A stretch of 64,000 bases of DNA from Streptomyces qinglanensis (GCF_900111245.1 NZ_FOGO01000008.1:280632-344631); one strand, 5' to 3'. Shown: positions 35,552 to 44,397, numbered from the stretch's first letter. Notes: generated by a model from the letters alone, not told the origin. Program-made: numbers and translations.

Positions 35552-35620
35552 GGCCGGCGGAACCCGCCGGCCCTGCGGGACGGCGCCGGTGCCGCGGTGG
35601 GGGCCGCGGCACCGGCGCCG
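35552..35620 (+). terminator. Two consecutive perfect hairpins
   Basis: First hairpin: GGCCGGCGG (35552-35560) with CCGCCGGCC (35564-35572), loop 3. Second: CGGCGCCGGTGCCGCGG (35581-35597) with its exact complement at 35604-35620, a 17-bp stem and 6-nt loop. They start 10 bp after the FG-GAP stop. Confidence 0.85.
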
Positions 35621-35775
35621 TCGCGTCGGAAGGCCCAACTCGCGTGCAGCGGCGACGGGTTGGAGCCGGGAATCGGATGCGCGAACACCATCGAATTCGT
35701 TGTCATGCATGAGTCACATGAGTACTGTGACGCCCCAGGCGCCTGAGCTCCATCCCCCCACCACAGGAGCACGTC

Positions 35776-36876
35776 ATGCCCGCACATCCGCATGCCCGCA
35801 GGCCGCGCACCCGCGTCACCGTCGCCCTCGGCACCGCTCTGGGCTGCGCCGCACTGCTCACCGGCGTCCAGTCCGCGACGGCCGGACCGAGCGACCGAAC
35901 CCCCTCGATGAACGCCTCCTTCGCCTCGGCCGCCGAGAAGTACGGGATACCCCGCGACGTCCTGGCCGCCGTCGGCTACGGCGAGACCCACTTCGACGGC
36001 CACGACGGCGCCCCCAGCCAGGCGCACGGCTTCGGTGTGATGCACCTGGTCAGCAACCCCGCCCGGCACACCCTCGAACGCGCGGCCGAGCTCACCGGGA
36101 AGTCCACGGCCCGGCTGCGCACCGACACCGACGCCAACATCCGCGGCGGAGCGGCCGTGCTGCGCGGCTACGCCGACGCCCTCGGGCTCGACGCGGCGGA
36201 ACGCGCCGACGCGGACGCGTGGTACCCGGTCGTCGTCCGCTACAGCGGCGCCCGCGGCACCGCCGCGCGGCTGTACGCCGACAACGTCTACCGGATCCTG
36301 CGCCAGGGCGTCCGGGGCCGCGCCCCGGACGGCGAGCGGGTGTCCGTCGCGGCCCGCGACGTCCACCCCGCCCGGGACGCCGCCGGGTCCGGGCCCGCCA
36401 CCCGCAGCGCCGACTACCCGGACGCCGCATGGGTTCCGGCCGATCCGGCCAACTACGCCAAGGGCCGCAGCGCGGCGCTCGACACGATCGTCATCCATGT
36501 GACCCAGGGCTCCTACGCGGGCACCATAAGCTGGTTCCAGAACCCCGAGGCCAAGGTCAGCGCCCACTACGTGGTGCGCTCCTCGGACGGCGCGGTCACC
36601 CAGACGGTGCGCGACGCGGACACCGCCTACCACGCCAGGAGCGCCAACTCCTCCGCGCTGGGCATCGAGCACGAGGGGTACGTCGACGACCCGTCCTGGT
36701 TCACCGACGCGATGTACCGCTCCTCCGCCGCGCTGACCCGCCATCTCGCGGACGCGCACGGCATCCCGCTCGACCGCGAGCACATCATCGGCCACAGCGA
36801 GGCCCCCGGCAACGACCACAGCGACCCCGGGAAGCACTGGGACTGGGACCGGTACATGAAGCTGGTCAAGGGCTGA
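35776..36876 (+). CDS. Secreted N-acetylmuramoyl-L-alanine amidase
   Basis: 366-residue secreted peptidoglycan hydrolase. Signal peptide about 1-37 (RVTVALGTALGCAALLTGVQSATA). Residues 40-170 resemble a lytic-transglycosylase-like helical domain (AAEKYGIPRDVLAAVGYGETHFDGH, GFGVMHLV). The C-terminal amidase_2 (PGRP-type) zinc domain holds His in IVIHVTQG, then SAHYVVRSSDGAVTQTV, LGIEHEGYVDDP, and HIIGHSEAPGNDHSDPGKHWDWDRY with the second His and the Zn-binding region. ATG with AGGAG 6 nt upstream. Confidence 0.92.
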   Translation: MPAHPHARRPRTRVTVALGTALGCAALLTGVQSATAGPSDRTPSMNASFASAAEKYGIPRDVLAAVGYGETHFDGHDGAPSQAHGFGVMHLVSNPARHTLERAAELTGKSTARLRTDTDANIRGGAAVLRGYADALGLDAAERADADAWYPVVVRYSGARGTAARLYADNVYRILRQGVRGRAPDGERVSVAARDVHPARDAAGSGPATRSADYPDAAWVPADPANYAKGRSAALDTIVIHVTQGSYAGTISWFQNPEAKVSAHYVVRSSDGAVTQTVRDADTAYHARSANSSALGIEHEGYVDDPSWFTDAMYRSSAALTRHLADAHGIPLDREHIIGHSEAPGNDHSDPGKHWDWDRYMKLVKG

Positions 36877-36882
36877 CGCGAC

Positions 36883-36911
36883 GGCCGCTCGCAGACCGCA
36901 CACGAGCGGCC
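36883..36911 (+). terminator. Terminator hairpin after the amidase
   Basis: GGCCGCTCG (36883-36891) pairs exactly with CGAGCGGCC (36903-36911) across 11 nt, 7 bp after the stop. Confidence 0.7.
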
Positions 36912-37033
36912 CCAGGCCGGAACCGCGAACGGCACCGGACCGGCGCCGGGGCCGGGACCAGGACCGGCGACCGAGTGGCAACTCCCACCACGGTAGGTGT
37001 CCCCCTCCCCGGGCGGCGCTTACCGTGGTGGGC

Positions 37034-38602
37034 ATGTCAGCGCCCGAGCCCGGACCCGCGGCCGTACCGCCGGACGACCCCGCCACACGCCGCCGGGAGA
37101 CCGTGTTCAGCAGCGCCCACCGGCCGCTGACCTTCGGCATCGTCTCCGTCGTGCTGCTCATCGCCTTCGAGGCGACCGCCGTCGGTACGGCCATGCCGCT
37201 GGCGGCCGACGAACTGGACGGCATCCCGCTCTACGCGTACGCCTTCTCCGCCTTCTTCACCACGTCCGTGGTCGGCATGGTCGCCTCGGGGCAGTGGTGC
37301 GACCACCGAGGTCCACTGCCTCCGCTGACCACCGGCATCGCGCTCTTCGCGGGCGGCCTCCTGCTGTCCGGGACCGCCGGGAGCATGTGGCTGTTCATCC
37401 TCGGCCGCGCCGTGCAGGGAGTGGGCGGCGGGCTGGTGATCGTGGCGCTGTACGTCACCGTCAGCCGCGCCTTCCCCGAGCATCTGCGGCCCACCGTGAT
37501 GGCCGCGTTCGCCGCCTCCTGGGTGGTGCCCTCCGTCGTGGGGCCGCTGATCTCCGGCACGGTCGCCGAGCAACTGGGCTGGCGCTGGGTGTTCCTGGGC
37601 ATCCCGGCACTGGTGGCGCTGCCGCTGCTGGTGATGCTGCCGCCGCTGAGGCGCCGGGCCTCCGGACCGCCCCCGGCCTCCGGTCCCCCCGGGGACGGGA
37701 GCGGCGACCGGCACGAGGGCGGGCGGCGGATCCGGCTCGCGGCCGCCGCCGCGCTCGGCGCCGGACTGCTCCAGTACGCCGGTCAGGACCTGCGCTGGAG
37801 CGCGCTGCTGCCCGCCGCGGCGGGGCTCGCCCTGCTGGCCCGGTCGCTGCGGGTGCTGCTCCCCCGCGGGACCCTGCGCGCGGCCCGCGGACTGCCCTCC
37901 GTCGTGCTGCTGCGCGGAATGGCGGCCGGTTCCTTCATCGTCGCGGAGAGCTTCGTCCCGCTGATGCTGGTGACCCAGCGCGGGCTGTCGGTCACCCTGG
38001 CGGGGCTCACCCTCGCCGCGGGAGGCGCACTGTGGGCGCTGGGCTCCTTCGCCCAGTCGCGGCCCCGGCTGGAACCGCACCGCGAACGGCTCGTCGTCCT
38101 CGGTATGTCCCTGGTCACCGTCGCCGTCGGCTGCACGCCGCTGGTGCTGGTGGAGTCGGTACCCGTCTGGTGTCTCGCCCTGGCCATGGGCATCGGCTGC
38201 TTCGGCATGGGCCTGACCATCTCCTCCCTGAGCGTCCTGCTGCTGCGGCTCTCGGCACCGCAGGCGGCCGGACGCAACTCCGCCGCGCTCCAGTTGTGCG
38301 ACGGGCTCTCCAACGTGCTGCTGCTCGCGCTGACCGGCGCCCTGTTCGCCGCACTGGGCGGCGGCGCGGTCACCGTCACCGGTACCGGCGGCGAGGGCGC
38401 CGCGGGCGCGGGCGGCCCGGACGCCGCGCAGCCGGCAGCGTTCGCGGCCGTGTACGCCGTCTCGGCCGTCGTCGCCCTCGCCGGCGTCGCGGTGGCCCGA
38501 CGGCTGCGACCTGAACCCCCCGCCGGGGACCCGGCAAAGCGCCGGACGTCCGTTACGGAAGGGACGCAGGAGCCCACCGAGGCGGCAGTGCCGACGGAGT
38601 GA
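37034..38602 (+). CDS. MFS drug/proton antiporter
   Basis: 522-residue major facilitator protein of the DHA2-like kind with 12 to 14 helices. Features: FGIVSVVLLIAFEATAVGTAMPLAADELDG in helix 1, SGQWCDHRGPLPPLTTGIALF in the 2-3 loop, LGRAVQGVGGGLVIVALYVTVSRAFP (motif B) and WVVPSVVGPLISGTVAEQLGWRWVFLG (motif C, antiporter). Substrate unknown. A Gly/Ala-rich insert (GGEGAAGAGG) precedes the last helix. The ATG at 37034 is preferred; a GTG three codons upstream is possible. Confidence 0.9.
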   Translation: MSAPEPGPAAVPPDDPATRRRETVFSSAHRPLTFGIVSVVLLIAFEATAVGTAMPLAADELDGIPLYAYAFSAFFTTSVVGMVASGQWCDHRGPLPPLTTGIALFAGGLLLSGTAGSMWLFILGRAVQGVGGGLVIVALYVTVSRAFPEHLRPTVMAAFAASWVVPSVVGPLISGTVAEQLGWRWVFLGIPALVALPLLVMLPPLRRRASGPPPASGPPGDGSGDRHEGGRRIRLAAAAALGAGLLQYAGQDLRWSALLPAAAGLALLARSLRVLLPRGTLRAARGLPSVVLLRGMAAGSFIVAESFVPLMLVTQRGLSVTLAGLTLAAGGALWALGSFAQSRPRLEPHRERLVVLGMSLVTVAVGCTPLVLVESVPVWCLALAMGIGCFGMGLTISSLSVLLLRLSAPQAAGRNSAALQLCDGLSNVLLLALTGALFAALGGGAVTVTGTGGEGAAGAGGPDAAQPAAFAAVYAVSAVVALAGVAVARRLRPEPPAGDPAKRRTSVTEGTQEPTEAAVPTE

Positions 38603-38641
38603 TCCAGAAGCGGAGAACCCCGCCTCCCGCACCGACCCAAA

Positions 38642-38653
38642 ATCTGCTTATGG
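38642..38653. promoter_or_regulatory. Shared LysR-box candidate, copy 1 (before lysR)
   Basis: ATCTGCTTATGG ends 7 bp before the lysR start. Its exact reverse complement is found at 39691-39702 ahead of the cysteine dioxygenase gene. Binding here would overlap the ribosome binding site and transcription start area, fitting autorepression. Confidence 0.55.
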
Positions 38654-38660
38654 TTCTGCC

Positions 38661-39566
38661 ATGTTCGACTCGCGACACATCAAGACCTTCCACGAAGTGG
38701 TGCGCGCGGGTTCCTACTCCGCGGCGGCCCGGGCGCTGGGCTACACCCAGCCCGCGATCACCCAGCAGATGAAGGCGCTGGAGCGGTCCGTGGGCACCCC
38801 GCTGTTCGTCCGCGTCGGCCGCCGGATGCGGCTCACCGAGGCGGGAGAGGCGCTCGCCCGGCACTCCGCGGTGATCCTGGAGAGCATCAGCACCGCCCGG
38901 CAGCAGATGGAGTCCCTCACCAGGCTGCGGGCCGGCAAGGTCACCGTCTGCGCCTTCCCCAGCGCGGGCGCCACCCTGGTGCCCGAGGCCCTCGCCGAAC
39001 TCGCCGCCGCACACCCCGGCATACGTGTCGAACTCCAGGAGGACGAGCCGCCCGAATCGCTGCGCCGGGTCGTACGCGGCGAGTGCGACATCACCCTCGC
39101 CTTCACCTACCCCGGACTGCGCGAACAGGTACCCGAGGAACTGGTGGAGATCCCGCTGCTGGAGGACCAGCTCACCGTCCTGCTGCCCACCGGCCACCCC
39201 ATGGCCCGGCGCCGCGCCGTGCAACTGCGCGAGCTGGCCGGCGAACGCTGGATCGCCGGCTGCCTGCGCTGCCGCGCCAACTTCCTGCACGAATGCGCCG
39301 AACTGGGCTTCGCGCCCGAGATCGCCTTCACCACCGACGACAACCTGGTGGTGCAGAGCCTGGTCGCCGAAGGGCTCGGCGTCGCCATGGTGCCCGGACT
39401 GGTGCTCTCCTTCCTCGTCCACCGGAAGGTCACCGGCCGCGCACTCGACCCCGCCTCGCGCCGCCAGGTCTCCGCGTACCTGCTGCGCGAGCACCTGGAG
39501 ATACCCGCCACAGCACGCGTACTGGCGGCGCTGCGCACGGTCGCGGAACGCCGCGTCGGCTGCTGA
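38661..39566 (+). CDS. LysR family transcriptional regulator
   Basis: 301 residues. Helix-turn-helix: RHIKTFHEVVRAGSYSAAARALGYTQPAITQQMKALERSVGTPLFVRVGRRMRLTEAG. Effector domain from residue 90 (GKVTVCAFPSAGATLVPEALAELAAAHPGIRVELQEDEPPESLRRVVRGECDITLAF) with a CLRC pair (WIAGCLRCRANF) that could be redox- or thiol-responsive. It lies directly upstream of, and codirectional with, the cysteine dioxygenase-YeiH pair, which it probably controls. The 12-bp element before its start and before the pair is the suspected operator. Confidence 0.92.
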   Translation: MFDSRHIKTFHEVVRAGSYSAAARALGYTQPAITQQMKALERSVGTPLFVRVGRRMRLTEAGEALARHSAVILESISTARQQMESLTRLRAGKVTVCAFPSAGATLVPEALAELAAAHPGIRVELQEDEPPESLRRVVRGECDITLAFTYPGLREQVPEELVEIPLLEDQLTVLLPTGHPMARRRAVQLRELAGERWIAGCLRCRANFLHECAELGFAPEIAFTTDDNLVVQSLVAEGLGVAMVPGLVLSFLVHRKVTGRALDPASRRQVSAYLLREHLEIPATARVLAALRTVAERRVGC

Positions 39567-39690
39567 CCGCTGCCGCGGAGGCCGCCTGTGGCGCCTCCCC
39601 CACGTCGCGGGGCCGCGCCCATGGGCGGAGTGCGACGGGCTCCTCCGCATCGAACGGACCCGGCTGCCGTGAGCCGACCGGACCGCCCTC

Positions 39691-39702
39691 CCATAAGCAG
39701 AT
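39691..39702. promoter_or_regulatory. Shared LysR-box candidate, copy 2 (before cysteine dioxygenase)
   Basis: CCATAAGCAGAT, the exact reverse complement of 38642-38653, 63 bp before the cysteine dioxygenase ATG, the usual distance for LysR activation. Inverted orientation matches the need to face its own promoter. Confidence 0.55.
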
Positions 39703-39764
39703 GCGAGGGAGGGGCCAAGGAACCGTCGTTGGACGTGATACCTGCCCGCCGCGACGCTGCCCGT

Positions 39765-40337
39765 ATGACTGCGACGACGACCACCCCATCCGCCGCCCGG
39801 ACGGCCGGGCGGCTGCACGCCCTCGTCGAGGACGTGCGCGAGGCCGTCGGCCGAGGGCTGCCGCCGGACGTGACCGCGTACCTGGTCGGCGAGAAGCTGG
39901 CACCGCACCTGGGCGCCGACGATCTGCTGACCGACGCCCAGTGCGCACCCGACCCCGAACGCTACCGCCAGCACGTGCTGCACGCGGAGAGCGACGGCAG
40001 CTTCTCCGTCGTCGCCCTGGTGTGGCTGCCCGGACAGGGCACCTCGATCCACGACCACGTCTCCTGGTGCGTGACCGGCGTACACCAGGGCGAGGAGCAC
40101 GAACGCCGCTACCGGCTGCTGCCCGCCGAAGCCGCAGGCGGCAGCGCGCGCCTCGTCGCCACCGAGGACGTGGTCAACCCGCAGGGAGCCGTCTGCGGGT
40201 TCGCCCCGCCCGGCGACATCCACCGGGTGTGGAACGGCTGCGAGGGCCTGGCCGTCTCCCTGCACATCTACGGAGCGGACATCTCGCGGCTGGGCAGCAG
40301 CGTCCGCCGGGTGTACGACCTTCCGGCCGACGCCTGA
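39765..40337 (+). CDS. Cysteine dioxygenase family protein
   Basis: 190-residue cupin iron enzyme. The metal triad is His96 and His98 in TSIHDHVSWCV and His153 in GDIHRVWN. Likely product cysteine sulfinate from cysteine and O2, although 3-mercaptopropionate dioxygenases share the fold. The stop overlaps the start of the YeiH gene (TGATG), so the two are coupled: sulfinate breakdown yields sulfite, and a YeiH-type exporter removes sulfur anions. No clear ribosome binding site precedes the ATG. Confidence 0.88.
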   Translation: MTATTTTPSAARTAGRLHALVEDVREAVGRGLPPDVTAYLVGEKLAPHLGADDLLTDAQCAPDPERYRQHVLHAESDGSFSVVALVWLPGQGTSIHDHVSWCVTGVHQGEEHERRYRLLPAEAAGGSARLVATEDVVNPQGAVCGFAPPGDIHRVWNGCEGLAVSLHIYGADISRLGSSVRRVYDLPADA

Positions 40338-41407
40338 TGGCACTCCTCGGGAGCCGCGCGCGGGAGACCACCGCGGACCGGCCCACGGCGGCCGGGACCA
40401 CCGCGCCCACGCGGAAGCCGAGCCCGCTGCCCGGGCTCGCGTTGGCCGCGCTCGGCGTGGCCGCGGCATCCGCCGTGCACCTCCTGGTGCCCGCCGTTCC
40501 GATGCTGACGGCCGCGGTCGTGCTCGGCATCGCCGCCGCGCACCTGCCGGGAGTGCGCACCCTGGTACGCGGAGCCGCCCGCCCCGGACTGACCCTGGCC
40601 GGCAAGCGGCTGATGCGGCTGGGCATCGTGCTGCTCGGGCTCAAACTCGCGCTCGGCGACGTGCTCGAATTGGGCTGGGCCACCGTCGCGATGGTCGCCT
40701 GCGTCGTCGTCGCCACCTTCTTCGGCACCGTCTGGCTCGGGCGCAGGCTCGGACTCCCCGGCGACCAGCCCGTACTCGTCGCCACCGGCTACTCCATCTG
40801 CGGGGCCTCCGCGATCGGGGCCGTCAGCGAGGTGCGGGGCAGCGAGGAGGAGGACGTCGCCACCTCGGTCGCGCTGGTCACCCTGTGCGGCACCCTCGCC
40901 ATCCTCGTGCTGCCCCTCCTCCACGGGCCCCTGGGGCTGGACGCCGCGCAGTTCGGACGCTGGGTCGGCGCCGGTGTCCACGACGTCGGCCAGGTCGTCG
41001 CCACCGCCCAGACCGGCGGCCCGCAGGCCCTGAACGAGGCCGTCCTCGTCAAACTCCTCCGCGTGCTGATGCTGGCGCCCCTCGTCGCGGCCATGGTCCT
41101 CGCCGTACGACAACGCCACGGAGCCGACCGCCCACCGCAGGGCCGGCGCCCTCCCCTGGTGCCGCTGTTCGTGCTGGGCTTTCTGGGCATGGTGGCCCTG
41201 CGGACCACTGCGTGGCTGCCCGGCGCCGTGCTCGACGGCGCCGCCACCGCGCAGGAGATCCTGCTGGCCGCCGCGCTGTTCGGACTCGGCAGTGCGGTGC
41301 ATCTGCCGTCGCTGACCCGCACCGGAGCCCGAGTCGCCGGGCTCGGACTCTGCGCCTGGGTCGTCGTCGCCGGTGCGTCCTACGGCGGCGTCCTCCTCAC
41401 CACCTGA
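40337..41407 (+). CDS. YeiH family sulfur-anion exporter
   Basis: 356-residue membrane protein of the UPF0324/YeiH (putative sulfate exporter) family with about 10 helices. Signature blocks: GVRTLVRGAARPGLTLAGKRLMRLGIVLLGLKLALGDV, ATGYSICGASAIGAVSEVRGSEEEDVATSVALVTLCGTLAIL and GVHDVGQVVATAQTGGPQALNEAVLVKLLRVLML. Family members are associated with sulfite/taurine metabolism; export of sulfite or sulfate formed from cysteine fits this operon. Translationally coupled to the dioxygenase. Confidence 0.92.
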   Translation: MALLGSRARETTADRPTAAGTTAPTRKPSPLPGLALAALGVAAASAVHLLVPAVPMLTAAVVLGIAAAHLPGVRTLVRGAARPGLTLAGKRLMRLGIVLLGLKLALGDVLELGWATVAMVACVVVATFFGTVWLGRRLGLPGDQPVLVATGYSICGASAIGAVSEVRGSEEEDVATSVALVTLCGTLAILVLPLLHGPLGLDAAQFGRWVGAGVHDVGQVVATAQTGGPQALNEAVLVKLLRVLMLAPLVAAMVLAVRQRHGADRPPQGRRPPLVPLFVLGFLGMVALRTTAWLPGAVLDGAATAQEILLAAALFGLGSAVHLPSLTRTGARVAGLGLCAWVVVAGASYGGVLLTT

Positions 41408-42003
41408 CCCCCCTACGACTCCCTCCGCGGGGGGCGTCTTCGCGGGGGCAGTACCCCTCCGCGGGGTGCGGTGCTTGTGGGGGGCACGCCTCCTGGCGTT
41501 TTCGGCTATCCCCTTCGCGGGGTGCGTTGCGTTGTGGGGGCACGCCCCCGTCGTTCCCGGCTGCCGCCGAGCGGTCGTGTCGGGGGGCGCTGCCCCCCAA
41601 CGGCCCCCCGCTAAGTGGGCTCCGCCCCCTTAGAAACCCCCAGGCACCAACACTTCTCCCTCCCCCTCCCGCATCCGGCAACCGCCGGAGGACTCTCGAC
41701 TGCGGGAGCGCTCTTGTGCTGTGACGGACGGCATCAGGACACTTCCCGCACCCAACGGACCAAAGAAAAGACCCGGAGCAAGGTCCGCAAGGGGCTCACA
41801 TGGATGCGGCTGGGGGTCCTAGGGGGCGAAGCCCACTAGCGGGGGGCTGTTGGGGGGCGGAGCCGCCCCAACGCCCGTCCGGCGAGGACAACGGGGGCTC
41901 GGGGGCGAAGCCCCCGACAACGAAGCCGCACCGAGGCGAACAACAGATGGGGGCACCCAGCGAAGGGGGGAGGAGGCGGCGCCCCCGCAAGGGGGCGCCC
42001 GGG
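41408..42003. repeat. GC-rich hairpin-rich intergenic region
   Basis: 596 bp of convergent intergenic DNA packed with short imperfect inverted repeats. Words such as CCCCTCCGCGGGGTGCG (41455-41471 and, varied, near 41510), GGGGCGAAGCCCC and GGGGGCGGAGCCGCCCC recur (41408-41640, 41820-41925), each able to fold. 41640-41800 is a plain spacer. This type of hairpin mosaic is familiar from Streptomyces intergenic regions. No coding signal. Confidence 0.65.
41978..41999 (-). terminator. GNRA-loop terminator after the molybdoenzyme operon
   Basis: GGCGCCCCC (41978-41986) and GGGGGCGCC (41991-41999) form a perfect 9-bp stem closed by a GCAA tetraloop, 5 bp past the stop of the large-subunit gene. 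Confidence 0.8.
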
Positions 42004-44322
42004 TCAGGAGGAGCTGACCGCGGCCTGCGGGCGGATCGGCATCCGATTGACGGGCCGCCCCGTCGCAGCCCGCACCGCCGCCGCAACCGCGGACGGCGTG
42101 GTGACGACCGGCGCGGACGACGCGGCCTTCGCCCCGAACGGCGCCACCACATCCCGTTCCTCGACGAGCTTGACGATGCGGATGTCCGGCGCGTCCAGCG
42201 CCGTCGGCAGGGCGTAGGCGGTGAAGTCGGCGTGCCGCACGACGCCTTTGGCGACTCGCAGGTGTTCGGTGAGGGCGGTGCCGATGCCCTGGGTGATGCC
42301 GGCTTCGAGGCGGGCCCGTAGCTGGCGGGGGTTGAGGACCGCGCCGACGTCCTGGGCGAGTGCGACCTCGACGACGCGTACGGAGCCGAGTTCGATGTCG
42401 ACGTCGACGACGGCGCGCACGGCGGCGAAGGCCAGTCCGACGAAGGCGTCGCCCTGGCCCCATTCGTCGAGCGGCTCGGTGGGGTGGGGGCGGCACTGCG
42501 CGGTGGCCCACAGTTCCTTGCCCTCCAGTGCTTCGGCGACTGTCGTGGAGAGCACGCCGTCGTAGGAGGTGATCTTCCCCTCGGAGATGGTGAGCAGTTC
42601 GGTGGACATGCCGAACTTCGCGGCGAGGGGCTGCAGGAGCTGGGTGCGGACCATTTTCGCGGCCCGTTCCACCGCGCCGCCGGACACCCAGGTGTGCCGG
42701 CCGCGGCCGCTGGCGCCGGACGGCGGCTGGTCGGTGTCGACGGAGGCGACGTGCACCTCTTCGATGCCGAGGGTCTCCTGGACGATCTGCCGGGCGAGGG
42801 TGTCGAAGCCCTGGCCGGATTCGACGGCGGCGCACATCACGGTGGCGACGGGGCCGCTGACTTTGACGGTGGCGGTGGAGACTTCGTCGGTGCCCTCGGC
42901 GCCGAGCATGTGGACCATGCCGAGCGCGTAGCCCACGCCGCGCCGCACGGCCGAGGGGTCGCCGGCGCCTTCGGGGCCGCCGGGCAGCAGCCAGTCCTCT
43001 TCGGGGGCGTCCTTGGGCAGCGGCGGCAGCGGCGCCTCGTGGACGGCGGTGAGGAGTTCGGCGACGGGCGCCGGGCAGGTGACGGTCTGGCCGGTGGGCA
43101 GCAGGTCGCCGGTGGCCATGGCGTTGCGCCTGCGTACCTCGACGGGGTCGAGGCCGAGCCGTTCGGCGAGTTTGTCCATCTGGCCCTCGTAGGCGGCGCA
43201 CACCTGGAGGGCGCCTTCGCCGCGCACATGGCCGGAGGGCGGGTTGTTGGTGCGGACGACCCAGCCGTCGATCACGGCGTGCGGGACGACGTAGGGCCCG
43301 CAGGCGAAGGAGACGGCGGCGGCCAGCGCGTCGGACGAGGTGTCCGCGTAGGCGCCGCCGTCCAGCAGGATCTGCGCCTCGACCTTGACCAGGTTGCCCG
43401 CGTTGTCCGCGTGGTGGCGGTAGCGCAGCAGGGTGGGGTGGCGGTGGGCGTGGCCGAGGAAGGACTCCTCGCGGGTGAGCGCGATCTTGACGGGGCAGCC
43501 GGTGCGCATCGCCAGCAGTCCCAGCGGGATCTGGAGGGCCGCGTCCTCGCGGTCGCCCATGGAGCCGGGCACCCCGGTGACGACGATCTTGACTTGTTCG
43601 GGCGGGAGTCCGAAGCAGGCGGCTGCCAGGTCGCGGTCGGTGTGCGGGTCGGTGGAGGCGGTGTAGATCTCCACGCCGCCGTCCGGGCGCGGTACGGCCA
43701 GCGCGGCCTCGGCCCCGATCGGCGCCGGGTCCTGGCGGCCGATCCGGTAGAGGCCCTCGACGACCACGTCGCCGGTGGCTTCGGGGTCGCCGTAGCGCAG
43801 CGGGATGTGCCGCAGCAGGTTGCCGTCGGGGTGGAGCGGTTCGGATTCGAACGCCTTCTCCGGGTCGGTGACGGCTTCCTGCACCTCGTACTCGACGGCG
43901 ATGGCCGCGGCGGCCAGCCGTGCCGTGTCCGGGTGGTCGGCGGCGACGGCGGCGATCGGCTCGCCGAAGTAGCGGACCACGTCGCGGGCGAATGCGGGCT
44001 GGTCGGCGATCCTGCGTCCGTGCGCGGAGTCGCCGGGGACGTCCTCGTGGGTGATGACGGCCAGCACGCCGGGCATCTTGGCGGCTTCTGCGGTGTCGAT
44101 GGAGACGATCCGCGCGTGCGGGTGCGGCGAGCGGTGCACCGCGGCCCACAGCAGTCCCTCGGCCCACAGGTCCGCGGCGTAGGGGAAGGTGCCCTGCGCC
44201 TTGGCATAGGAGTCGGTGGGGAGAACGGAGACGCCCAGGCCGTGCGGGTCGGGTTCACCGCGGGCGCCCGGCAGCGGGGCGGCGCCTCCGGCGCCGGTGT
44301 GCCCGTCAGCCGTTTCCGTCAT
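42004..44322 (-). CDS. Xanthine dehydrogenase-like molybdopterin subunit, degenerate motifs
   Basis: 772 residues of the xanthine dehydrogenase/aldehyde oxidase large-subunit family, with the hammerhead domain (about 35-150) and two Mo-cofactor domains. The overall fold is clear (AAVHRSPHPHARIVSIDT, REESFLGHAHRHPTLLRYRH, GVGYALGMVHMLG, LNPRQLRARLEAGITQGIGTAL). Key motifs are altered: the usual GGGFGGKED reads PGSMGDRED, FRGFGxPQ reads VRGEGALQ, and the C-terminal G-V-G-E with the catalytic Glu reads A-A-S-S (GAKAASSAPVV). Substrate unknown; a changed or lost hydroxylase chemistry is possible. Last gene of a minus-strand operon. Confidence 0.9.
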   Translation of the reverse strand: MTETADGHTGAGGAAPLPGARGEPDPHGLGVSVLPTDSYAKAQGTFPYAADLWAEGLLWAAVHRSPHPHARIVSIDTAEAAKMPGVLAVITHEDVPGDSAHGRRIADQPAFARDVVRYFGEPIAAVAADHPDTARLAAAAIAVEYEVQEAVTDPEKAFESEPLHPDGNLLRHIPLRYGDPEATGDVVVEGLYRIGRQDPAPIGAEAALAVPRPDGGVEIYTASTDPHTDRDLAAACFGLPPEQVKIVVTGVPGSMGDREDAALQIPLGLLAMRTGCPVKIALTREESFLGHAHRHPTLLRYRHHADNAGNLVKVEAQILLDGGAYADTSSDALAAAVSFACGPYVVPHAVIDGWVVRTNNPPSGHVRGEGALQVCAAYEGQMDKLAERLGLDPVEVRRRNAMATGDLLPTGQTVTCPAPVAELLTAVHEAPLPPLPKDAPEEDWLLPGGPEGAGDPSAVRRGVGYALGMVHMLGAEGTDEVSTATVKVSGPVATVMCAAVESGQGFDTLARQIVQETLGIEEVHVASVDTDQPPSGASGRGRHTWVSGGAVERAAKMVRTQLLQPLAAKFGMSTELLTISEGKITSYDGVLSTTVAEALEGKELWATAQCRPHPTEPLDEWGQGDAFVGLAFAAVRAVVDVDIELGSVRVVEVALAQDVGAVLNPRQLRARLEAGITQGIGTALTEHLRVAKGVVRHADFTAYALPTALDAPDIRIVKLVEERDVVAPFGAKAASSAPVVTTPSAVAAAVRAATGRPVNRMPIRPQAAVSSS

Positions 44323-44397
44323 GCCGCCGCCTTTCTGTGCAGGGTGCGTACGCGGTGCACCCGGGTGTGGGGGACGCTGCCGCGGGGGCCGGGGGCA

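Noticed and set aside
35630..35775. A c-di-AMP (ydaO) riboswitch before the secreted amidase
   Set aside because: Streptomyces cell-wall hydrolases often have one, but the conserved motifs and length are absent; only short ATGAGT repeats occur.
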